Of a stretch of DNA of 55,385 bases, positions 16,855 through 31,074 are shown piece after piece (the first letter of the stretch is position 1; every line of letters begins with the position of its first letter). The translations under genes were made by a program, and so were the position numbers. Under the pieces are notes generated by a model, which was not told the DNA's origin, made no database searches, and was given only the letters and a program-made list of their open reading frames with translations. This DNA comes from Streptomyces sp. BK340 (lineage in GTDB: Bacteria; Actinomycetota; Actinomycetes; Streptomycetales; Streptomycetaceae): assembly GCF_007827595.1 (NCBI RefSeq), contig NZ_VISR01000040.1, forward strand, positions 1 to 55,385, read 5' to 3'.

Positions 16855-17236
16855 GGCTACTCAGTAGTCCTGTCTCTTCTAACGCTCTGGAACCCGGTGT
16901 TCCTGACTTCTTTCTCCGACCCACGCGGTCGGGCGTGTCGCGCTCCCGCTGACACAGATGTCCCTTGTTCGAACATCCCTGCGGGGAATGCACACGGCCC
17001 TTCCGGAACCGCAAGCCGAGGGCGGAAGGCCCACCGGGCGCCTGGTCGGTGCCGCACCACACTTCCCGGAAGATTCCCGTACGTCCGCCCCAGTGCTGCC
17101 CGCAGGCAGTTAGGGCGACGAGTACTGTGGGACTCGCTTCCGGTCCTCCCGGCGGGAGGCGCGCAGCATCAACACTCGACCGAGCAACTCCGACAGTCTG
17201 CCATATGGGGCGGGGGGCTGGCCAATCGGGCCGGAG

Positions 17237-17264
17237 AGAATACCCCCAGGGTGACGCAGGTCAA
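17237..17264 (-). promoter_or_regulatory. Probable promoter of the S10 operon, with a long untranslated leader
   Basis: On the minus strand TTGACC (17264-17259) and TATTCT (17242-17237) are spaced by 16 bp, close to the HrdB consensus. Transcription from about 17230 would give a leader of about 375 nt before rpsJ. The leader contains a 7-bp hairpin (ccttccg 16999-17005 with cggaagg 17023-17029) and no gene. The region 16855-17409 otherwise shows nothing coding. Confidence 0.6.
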
Positions 17265-17409
17265 ACACAGACCCGACGCCGACGACCCATCGCCCCGCGC
17301 GCCCCGCACGGCGCGTAACCGACCGATCACCGGTTACGACCACCCGGGTCGGCGCGCCGCCGGCCCCGCGAGGCGGACCCCACACGGAGGACTCCCTCCG
17401 CCCCCTGAC

Positions 17410-17952
17410 CTACTCCCGCTTGCAGCCGAGAGTCTCGACAGTGGCAGGAAAGTAGGCACGCATGAACTTTTCGATGTCCTTGCGGTGAGTTTGGTCCGTT
17501 GGGTTGATTTGGGGGAGTTGGAGGGTGAGCGTGAAGTAGTTGCCACCCTTGGTTTTGCAGGGGGCCTGCGAGATGGCTCCGTCGGTGCCGATGATTGTCT
17601 TGTTGGGAATGCCCTTCACGTAGCGCGGGGCTGTGACTCCCGAGACTGAACCTGTGCCAGTTGCCAAGTACATGAGGTCCGTCGCATAGCCGTCCCACGA
17701 GAAACGAAACTCGAGCACGGGATCATGGCGCGACAAAAGAATACAAGGTGCTGTAATTTCCTCGCGCCTATCCACTCGAGTGAACTCGTGCAAGTCATCG
17801 GCGGACTGCACGAGCAGGCGCGCGAGACCCTTATCGATGCGAGTACCGCAGATAGCCCCGGGCATCTCAGCGGGATGGGCGCAGGAGAGCTCACACAGAG
17901 CGAGGGACAAGGCAGCCAATCCGAGCATACCGGCACGAAGGACAGCATTCAC
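17410..17952 (-). CDS. Small exported (probably lipo-) protein downstream of the WXG-domain gene
   Basis: A 180-residue protein of no recognised family. Residues 1-20 are a hydrophobic signal (MNAVLRAGMLGLAALSLALC) and Cys20 or Cys24 could be lipid-modified, though neither lipobox is canonical. Four further Cys suggest disulfides outside the cytoplasm. The GTG start overlaps the stop of the preceding WXG-domain gene by 4 nt (GTGA), so the two are co-translated. Base composition is clearly lower in GC than the ribosomal neighbours, like the 3' end of the upstream gene. It could be an immunity-type partner; that is inference. Confidence 0.75.
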   Translation of the reverse strand: MNAVLRAGMLGLAALSLALCELSCAHPAEMPGAICGTRIDKGLARLLVQSADDLHEFTRVDRREEITAPCILLSRHDPVLEFRFSWDGYATDLMYLATGTGSVSGVTAPRYVKGIPNKTIIGTDGAISQAPCKTKGGNYFTLTLQLPQINPTDQTHRKDIEKFMRAYFPATVETLGCKRE

Positions 17953-19991
17953 TTGGGCTGCTCTCCCGACATTCCAGCTGCATGCGAAATTCCAGCCTCA
18001 GCAGATTGAGTGATCTCCTCTTTAGGGTTGTAGTACGGGTCGCCGCCCAGTTGGCGAGCCTTCGTCCACTCCCCTGCAAGCGCCATCAACTGACCGTTCC
18101 TCATGGAGTAGGCCTTGACGTTGTCCTCCGCCTGCTGGCCATCGAGTCTCTTCTGCTCGTCCGCGAGCCATTGGTCGGTGACATAGTCGAATCCGGTCTG
18201 TACGTCTCCACCGACCATCGGAATGTAACTGATTGCCTTGTCGAAGAACGGCTTGGTTTCGAACTCCGCACCCTTCGGGGATCCCGCTGCCTGAATCCGG
18301 GCCTCCTCCAGGAAGCCAACCGTCCGGCCTGCCCGGGTCAGTGATTCCGCCGACTCGCTGTGATCGCCGTGAATGTTCGCAACCATCGCCTGGTTCATCC
18401 CCCCGTTCAAAATGCCGTAGGCACCCTTGTCCTTCGACACCTGTTTTGCCACCTCGAAGAGCTGGTCCTGGGGAAGAGGCGAGTGCTGGATGTCGATCTC
18501 GCTCATGGACGCGTGAACCGTGGCGCCATGGTTGACAAGAATGTTGGCCATCGGACGGCGCAACGACGGTGGGAAGTCGTCACCCCGGTCGGCCAGGCAA
18601 CCCAGAGCCGATCTGAAGGCCGCATCGTTCGCACCGGTATGAGCCACATAATGCGCGTGCTTGTCGGTGGGATCGATGCCCGTCGCCGCCGCCTGGAGCG
18701 CCGCCCCGAACCCCGCCCGGTCGTCCCCGTCGACACGCGCCTCGTACGTACCCACGTCGGAGTTCTTCGGATCGCGCAGGGTGACCTGCCAGTCGCGCTC
18801 CTGCACCAGGTACTTCATGCGCGCGTCCGAGCCCAGATAGTGCGCCGCCGTCTTCGGATCGTGGCTCATGATGCCGAGCACCCCGTCCACCGGATCGTTG
18901 GCGAACCAGCCGCCCCGCTCGCCGGCGTAGCCGCCCTTCAACCGCCAGATCCCGGGCTCCCGCCGCTCCGCCGCGATCATGTCGTCGCCCAGGTCCTCGA
19001 GCATCTGCGGCGCATACCCGTGCCCCCGCTCCATGAGCGTCACCAGCGACTGGTACCCCACCGCCTTGTCCAGCCGCTCCCCCTGCGCGGCCGTGGCGTA
19101 GTGCCGGACGCCGGCGTGCCGCATCGCCGCGCGCCAGTGCCGGTACCAGGCCGAGCCCGTGTCCCGCGTCGCCGCCGCCAGCGAGTCCGCCAGGCCCGTT
19201 TCGATCGGGGCGTACGCGCCCGCGGCCGACCCGCCCCGCACATGGATCAGGTCGTTCAGCTCGTTGGTCAGCCGGATCGTGCCCGCCGCGCCCAGATCGT
19301 CCAGCAGAGTGCGGGAGAACGCCTCGTCGTCGGAGTTGTCGTGGAACAGCCGCCGCAGTTCCGTCAGTTCGCGCCCCGAGAGAAGCCGGCCGCCGCTCAG
19401 CTTCTCCAGCGTGTCCTCGGCCTTCAGGGCCTCGTACTTCTCGACGTCCCCCATCGCCCGGCCGTTGAAGCCCCGGCCCCCGGCCAGCGGGTCCGAGTCG
19501 ACGACCGCGGCCGTGAGCGCGAGCTGGACGCCGGTGTCCGCGTCCGTCACGTCCCGCACCGCCTTGTCGAGCCGGTCCTGCCAGGAACGTACGGCCGACT
19601 CGTCCCCCTCGCCCTCCCCCGCCTCACGGTCGGCTCCCGCGCTGACCAGGCCACGCTCCGACACCCGCAGCCCCGCCGCCACCGCCTCCCCCCGCACCGC
19701 CACCAGCCGCCCCCGCAGCTCCACGAACTGCGCATGCGCGTCCCGCAGCAGGGAGGCGATCGCCTTCGCCTCCGTCTGCGCGTACTGGAACTCCCTGAGG
19801 GTCACGTCGAAGCGCCCGTGCGCCGCCTCCGCGCTCATCCCGGTCCAGGCGGGGCCCGTCGTGATGCCGTACACATCCCGCCGGTACACCCGCTCCTGCT
19901 TCGCGAACTCCCCCGCCATGCCCTCCCAGGACTCCGCGGCGGAGGTGAGCGCGGAGAGGTCGGCGCTCATGATCTCGTGGTACGTCGGCAT
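17949..19991 (-). CDS. Large DUF6571-like protein with N-terminal WXG100-type domain
   Basis: A 680-residue protein beginning MPTYHEIMSADLSALTSAAE. The first 100 residues form a predicted helical hairpin with a Trp-x-Gly turn (W49-T-G51, in AWTGMSAEAAHGRF), the hallmark of WXG100/type VII substrates; no Sec signal is present. The rest resembles the DUF6571 proteins common in Streptomyces. The start is the ATG at 19991; longer in-frame reading into a GC-rich stretch lacks family support. By eye the 3' quarter (about 17949-18500) is much less GC-rich than the 5' part. It is in an operon with a small WXG-like gene (14 bp upstream) and overlaps the downstream exported-protein gene. The function is unknown. 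Confidence 0.8.
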   Translation of the reverse strand: MPTYHEIMSADLSALTSAAESWEGMAGEFAKQERVYRRDVYGITTGPAWTGMSAEAAHGRFDVTLREFQYAQTEAKAIASLLRDAHAQFVELRGRLVAVRGEAVAAGLRVSERGLVSAGADREAGEGEGDESAVRSWQDRLDKAVRDVTDADTGVQLALTAAVVDSDPLAGGRGFNGRAMGDVEKYEALKAEDTLEKLSGGRLLSGRELTELRRLFHDNSDDEAFSRTLLDDLGAAGTIRLTNELNDLIHVRGGSAAGAYAPIETGLADSLAAATRDTGSAWYRHWRAAMRHAGVRHYATAAQGERLDKAVGYQSLVTLMERGHGYAPQMLEDLGDDMIAAERREPGIWRLKGGYAGERGGWFANDPVDGVLGIMSHDPKTAAHYLGSDARMKYLVQERDWQVTLRDPKNSDVGTYEARVDGDDRAGFGAALQAAATGIDPTDKHAHYVAHTGANDAAFRSALGCLADRGDDFPPSLRRPMANILVNHGATVHASMSEIDIQHSPLPQDQLFEVAKQVSKDKGAYGILNGGMNQAMVANIHGDHSESAESLTRAGRTVGFLEEARIQAAGSPKGAEFETKPFFDKAISYIPMVGGDVQTGFDYVTDQWLADEQKRLDGQQAEDNVKAYSMRNGQLMALAGEWTKARQLGGDPYYNPKEEITQSAEAGISHAAGMSGEQPK

Positions 19992-20005
19992 CCCGGCCGG
20001 GCCCG

Positions 20006-20365
20006 TCAGTAACGGTCCAGCGGGGACAGCTGCCGGACGCGCGCCCCGGCCGCCAGGTCCGCGGCCGTCAGTACCGTGTTCGCGCTGCCCAGGGCGTCCC
20101 GTTCCGAGCCCAGCCGGGCCATCAGGTTCCGCACCTGGTCGTCCCACGTCTCGTGGGCCTTCCGCAACGCCGTCGAGGTCAGCCAGCCGTCACCGTCCCG
20201 CGCACCGAACGCCCTGACCGCCGCCGCGGTCTCCTCGTCCGCCCGGTTCCCGGCCTTGCGGGTCTCAGGCTCGATGTGGTCCTGGATCGCCCTGACCGCC
20301 GCCCGCTTCCCGGCGGGCGAGGACGCCAGCCCCTTCGCTCCGTACCCCATGACCAGGCCGCCCAC
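20006..20365 (-). CDS. Small WXG100/ESX-like protein
   Basis: A 119-residue, mostly helical protein with a central Trp turn (GARDGDGWLTSTALRKAHET, W61) between two amphipathic helices, and the W-x-x-Q motif WDDQV; this is the layout of ESX-like type VII secretion partners. I chose the GTG at 20365 because AGGGG lies six bases upstream; the ATG at 20350 is the alternative. It is the first gene of the three-gene leftward operon between tuf and rpsJ. Family assignment rests on pattern only. Confidence 0.65.
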   Translation of the reverse strand: MGGLVMGYGAKGLASSPAGKRAAVRAIQDHIEPETRKAGNRADEETAAAVRAFGARDGDGWLTSTALRKAHETWDDQVRNLMARLGSERDALGSANTVLTAADLAAGARVRQLSPLDRY

Positions 20366-20477
20366 CGTGCACCCCTCGCCGTGCCACACCGTCGACAGCT
20401 TCAACCGGTGCACACCGATCTTCGTCACGGTGTGTCTCACGGCCACCAGGTTGACGTGGTCCGGGGCGTGAACAGCA

Positions 20478-20513
20478 GAAGGGCCCGTACGACCGAAGTC
20501 GTACGGGCCCTTC
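20478..20513. terminator. Terminator after tuf
   Basis: gaagggcccgtacgac (20478-20493) pairs perfectly with 20498-20513 around a CGAA loop, a 16-bp stem. It lies 44 bp after the tuf stop and ends the str operon before the WXG gene cluster. Confidence 0.88.
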
Positions 20514-20556
20514 CGACAGCTACCAGGTCGAAGACCCGGGCCGGATCAGCTCAAGA

Positions 20557-21750
<1,194 letters not shown>

Positions 21751-21828
21751 TGGGGTCCTCCTGTGGAGTGGTTCTGAACGCCTTGCTTCATCGGCGCCAG
21801 GTGATCTTTGCTGGAAAGCCCGGAACCC

Positions 21829-21862
21829 GGGGCAAACATCCAGGAATGCGGGTGTTTGCCCC
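21829..21862. promoter_or_regulatory. Inverted repeat in the fusA-tuf gap
   Basis: ggggcaaaca (21829-21838) and tgtttgcccc (21853-21862) form a perfect 10-bp stem with a 14-nt loop. The fusA-tuf gap of Streptomyces is known to carry a tuf-specific promoter; a TTGACT hexamer on the minus strand near 21880 might be its -35. The hairpin could be a processing or attenuation element. Confidence 0.55.
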
Positions 21863-21905
21863 TCGAGGCTCCGGAGTCAAGCCTAAAGCGTGTGAACGCG
21901 GTGCG

Positions 21906-24032
<2,127 letters not shown>

Positions 24033-24071
24033 AAGGCTTCAGTCTTCTCTCGGTCTCGATGTGGGTAGCGA

Positions 24072-24542
24072 CTACCAGCGGTAGTGCGCGAAGGCCTTGT
24101 TGGACTCGGCCATCTTGTGCGTGTCCTCGCGCTTCTTCACAGCGGCACCAAGGCCGTTGGAGGCGTCGAGGAGCTCGTTGAGCAGACGCTCGGTCATGGT
24201 CTTCTCGCGACGGGCGCGGGAGTAACCGACGAGCCAGCGCAGCGCGAGGGTGTTGGCGCGACCGGGCTTGACCTCGATCGGAACCTGGTACGTCGCACCA
24301 CCGACACGGCGGGACTTGACCTCGAGGGTCGGCTTGATGTTCTCCAGCGCGCGCTTCAGCGTGATGATCGGGTCGTTGCCCGTCTTCTCACGCAGACCCT
24401 CCATGGCGCCGTAGACGATGCGCTCGGCGGTGGAGCGCTTGCCGTTCAGCAGCACCTTGTTGATCAGGGAGGTCACCAGAGGAGAACCGTAGACCGGGTC
24501 GATGATGACCGGGCGCTTCGGGGCGGGGCCCTTACGAGGCAT
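24072..24542 (-). CDS. rpsG: 30S ribosomal protein S7
   Basis: S7 nucleates 30S head assembly and lies at the E site. The 156-residue product begins MPRKGPAPKRPVIIDPVYGS and has VGGATYQVPIEVKPGRANTL. It is 2 bp downstream of rpsL, the standard str order. Confidence 0.98.
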   Translation of the reverse strand: MPRKGPAPKRPVIIDPVYGSPLVTSLINKVLLNGKRSTAERIVYGAMEGLREKTGNDPIITLKRALENIKPTLEVKSRRVGGATYQVPIEVKPGRANTLALRWLVGYSRARREKTMTERLLNELLDASNGLGAAVKKREDTHKMAESNKAFAHYRW

Positions 24543-24544
24543 TC

Positions 24545-24916
24545 TTACTTCTCCTTCTTGGCGCCGTAGCGGCTGCGGGCCTGCTTGCGGTTCTTGACAC
24601 CCTGGGTGTCGAGCGAACCACGGATGATCTTGTAGCGAACACCCGGCAGGTCCTTCACACGGCCGCCGCGCACGAGCACGATGGAGTGCTCCTGCAGGTT
24701 GTGTCCCTCACCCGGAATGTAAGCGGTGACCTCGATCCCGCTGGTCAGACGCACACGCGCGACCTTACGCAGGGCCGAGTTCGGCTTCTTCGGGGTGGTC
24801 GTGAACACACGCGTGCAGACGCCACGACGCTGAGGAGAACCCTCAAGTGCGGGCGTCTTGTTCTTCTCGACCTTGTCCTGCCGGCCCTTGCGGACCAGCT
24901 GCTGGATCGTAGGCAC
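24545..24916 (-). CDS. rpsL: 30S ribosomal protein S12
   Basis: S12 controls decoding accuracy and is the streptomycin target. The 123-residue product (GTG start; MPTIQQLVRKGRQDKVEKNK) keeps Lys in TTPKKPNSALRK and in KDLPGVRY, the two sites where resistance substitutions arise, so this copy looks streptomycin-sensitive. The longer in-frame reading upstream is non-homologous leader. Confidence 0.97.
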   Translation of the reverse strand: MPTIQQLVRKGRQDKVEKNKTPALEGSPQRRGVCTRVFTTTPKKPNSALRKVARVRLTSGIEVTAYIPGEGHNLQEHSIVLVRGGRVKDLPGVRYKIIRGSLDTQGVKNRKQARSRYGAKKEK

Positions 24917-25109
24917 TACTTCTCCGGTTTCTGTGTGCCGATAGGTACAGCTAACCTGGAACGTCGCCGACCCACGCGGTCGGGTGTGTCGAATCTCGCG
25001 GACCTTTGCCGCAAGGCGAAAAGGGCGCAGATTACGGTGGCCGGTGTCGGCTCGCCATGCGGTTAAAGGCACGCACGAGAGCCAGGGCACACCCCAGGCA
25101 CAAGGTCTG

Positions 25110-25138
25110 AGCGTACCTACCTCATTCGCTGTGGTCAA
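25110..25138 (-). promoter_or_regulatory. Probable promoter of rpsL-rpsG-fusA-tuf
   Basis: On the minus strand TTGACC (25138-25133) and TACGCT (25115-25110) are spaced by 17 bp. Transcription would start near 25103, giving a leader of about 187 nt before the GTG of rpsL. The 24917-25310 gap holds no gene. Confidence 0.7.
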
Positions 25139-25310
25139 AACAAATGGAGTCCAGCGGCCCCGAGCTGCGGGCGATGTCAAGCCGCTGTACCCTACGTGAT
25201 CTTCGAATCGGTGATCGACGCATGTCCGGGCGAGCGCTGTATCGGGAGCGGTCAGCCTGGCGGAGGGTCTCCGCGTGCGGGCCCGACGGGGCGCGAACAG
25301 ACTGAGACCC

Positions 25311-26314
25311 ATGACCGCGCCGCAGGAGCCGCTGGCCGGCCCCCAGCCCCCGCCAGGGCACTCCCCCGTGTCGTCCTTCGCGCAGGAGGCGGCGCTCGTC
25401 GCGGCACCCGGGACCATCGCACTCGCCCTGCTGTACTACTTCGGCAGCCTCTACATCAGGGAGTACTACTCCACCCTGGGCGTGGTGCCCGAGGACCTCG
25501 GGATGTCCGTCCAGAACGTCATGGCCAACAGCACGAGCGCGATCTTCCTCCCCCTGTGCGTCCTGCTGGCCGGCGGGCTGATCGTGTTTCTCGTGTTCGG
25601 CCGGCTGGAACAGGCGCTGGCCGGGCCGGAGCACGCCGTGCGTCGATCGTCCTGCTGCTCGCCGTCGGCATCGCCATGGTGTTCCTGGGCCTCCCGGCCC
25701 TCGTGGCGGCACCGGTGATCCCTTTCCCGGCGGGCTGGCCCCGCGTGTTCATGCCTGCCGTGATGGTGGCCCTGGGGTCCACGCTGGCCGTCTGCGCGGT
25801 CCATCTGCGGCTCAACCAGAGCACCGGTCTGCGGGCCCGGCAGCGGACCCCCGACGGCGACCGGGTGTGGCTGGCGATCGGCGCACTGCTCATCGGACTG
25901 CTGACGGTGAGCCTGTTCTTCGACATGGCTTAGTACGCGGCGGTCGTCGGTCACAGCAACGCCAGGCTGGACGCGGAGCAGGGGTACAAGCGGCTGCCGG
26001 CCGTGGTGATCCACTCCCGGGTGCCCCTCACCCACAACGCACGGGACATCGAGTTCAGGGACCACGGCAGCCCGAACGGGCCGTACCGGTACGAGTACCG
26101 GGGCTTCCGCCTGCTCGCGAAGGCGCCGACCCGCTTCTATCTGATCTCCCGCACCGCGCGCTACAGGGACGGTGTGGTGGTGCTGCCCGACGACGGCACC
26201 GCCTGGCTGGAGATCCGCGCGCCCGGGAGAGCGCCCGGCGTCACGTCTGCTGCTCCCCCGTCCCGTCCTCGGACGGTGTCCCGTGCTCGGACGGAGTCTC
26301 CGGATCGGTGGTGA
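25311..26314 (+). pseudogene. Broken membrane-protein gene (one frameshift, one in-frame stop)
   Basis: Translation from the ATG at 25311 gives MTAPQEPLAGPQPPPGHSPV and two transmembrane segments, then becomes nonsense near 25640; the reading continues in a frame one base back with three more hydrophobic segments (IVLLLAVGIAMVFLG, VMVALGSTLAVCAV, VWLAIGALLIGLLTVSLFF). A TAG at 25931-25933 interrupts this frame, after which a soluble domain continues (YKRLPAVVIHSRVPLTHNAR, then GFRLLAKAPTRFYLISRTAR). The ancestral protein had about five membrane spans and a C-terminal domain; its family is unknown to me. The 3' end faces and overlaps the lipoprotein gene. A sequencing error could mimic one lesion, hardly both. 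Confidence 0.7.
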
Positions 26315-26903
26315 CGGGCTCGGGGGTCGTGGGACCCGGGCTGGTCGGGCCCGTGTCCGAGGTCGTGGCCTCGTCCGCCTCACCGTGGACGGGGACGGTG
26401 ACGGTGGAGCCGTCGGCCGTCGTGAGGGTCAACTCCCCGTCGTACGGGCCCGGTTCCGTCGGCGTGTACCGGAAGGTCACCGTGCAGCCGTCCGACGGCA
26501 CCTCGCCCAGACACCCCTCGACGATCTCGACCTCGTGGCCCTTGATCTCGCCCCTGACGTCCTGCAGGGGCGGGGGCGGCCGCTCCTTCGACGCCTTGAT
26601 CTCCACGTCCTCCTGGACCGGCTCGCCCACCTGTGTCCTCGTCAGCTCGATGTCCGACGCGGTGGACTCCTCGTTGTCGGCGTCCAGGAAGACCTGGGCG
26701 TCCGACCCGCCCGGGTCCGAGGTCGTCCCGGTCTCGTCCGGGCCCGGTGTCCCGGTTCCGTTCTCCTGCGTCCCGGCGGTCTCGGTCCCGGTGGGGCCCG
26801 GAGGCGTCGGACCGCCGTCTCCGCCGGCCCCGCAGGCCGCCGTCGTCGCCAGCACGGCCAGCGCCGCCGCCACGACAAGACGCCGGGCAGTCGCTGCAGT
26901 CAT
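26241..26903 (-). CDS. Putative lipoprotein with an Ig-like domain
   Basis: A 220-residue protein. Residues 1-24 are a lipoprotein signal (MTAATARRLVVAAALAVLAT followed by TAAC, Cys24). A Gly/Pro/Thr-rich linker follows, then a beta-rich segment of about 100 residues with two Cys (EIVEGCLGEVPSDGCTVTF) and the VTVPVHGEA ending typical of choice-of-anchor/Ig-like modules, and a Thr/Pro/Glu-rich tail. The ATG at 26903 has GGAGGTG upstream. It is a single gene between the broken membrane-protein gene and the rpoC terminator. The role is unknown. Confidence 0.75.
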   Translation of the reverse strand: MTAATARRLVVAAALAVLATTAACGAGGDGGPTPPGPTGTETAGTQENGTGTPGPDETGTTSDPGGSDAQVFLDADNEESTASDIELTRTQVGEPVQEDVEIKASKERPPPPLQDVRGEIKGHEVEIVEGCLGEVPSDGCTVTFRYTPTEPGPYDGELTLTTADGSTVTVPVHGEADEATTSDTGPTSPGPTTPEPVTTDPETPSEHGTPSEDGTGEQQT

Positions 26904-27027
26904 GACGTGGGCACCTCCGCCTCCGCTCGGCCGGTCCGGCACAACCTCGCACACCGGCTGCAGGGCAGGCGTGGACGGACGTGGCTGACACGGAGCGATC
27001 ACTCGAACGAAAGACCCGAACAACGCC

Positions 27028-27061
27028 GAAGGGCGGTCACCCCACGGGGTGACCGCCCTTC
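27028..27061. terminator. Terminator after rpoC
   Basis: gaagggcggtcacccc (27028-27043) pairs with 27046-27061 almost to the loop (about 15 bp). It lies 16 bp after the rpoC stop codon and ends the rpoBC transcript. Confidence 0.88.
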
Positions 27062-27077
27062 AGTTCAAGCTGCTCGC

Positions 27078-30977
<3,900 letters not shown>

Positions 30978-31035
30978 TATGCGTCAATCCCTCTCAGGGT
31001 CGTGAGTCTGTGGTCTGAAACGGGGGCCTGGGGGT

Positions 31036-31066
31036 CGGCGGGGCCCTGTGGGTGAGGGCCCCGCCG
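31036..31066. promoter_or_regulatory. Hairpin between rpoB and rpoC
   Basis: cggcggggccc (31036-31046) pairs with gggccccgccg (31056-31066), an 11-bp GC stem with a 9-nt loop. It lies within the rpoB-rpoC gap of a co-transcribed pair, so full termination is unlikely; it may stabilise or process the mRNA. Confidence 0.5.
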
Positions 31067-31074
31067 GACTCCCG

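Noticed and set aside
25600..25940. Programmed frameshift and stop read-through in the membrane-protein gene
   Set aside because: There is no slippery sequence and there are two independent lesions, so decay is the simpler explanation.
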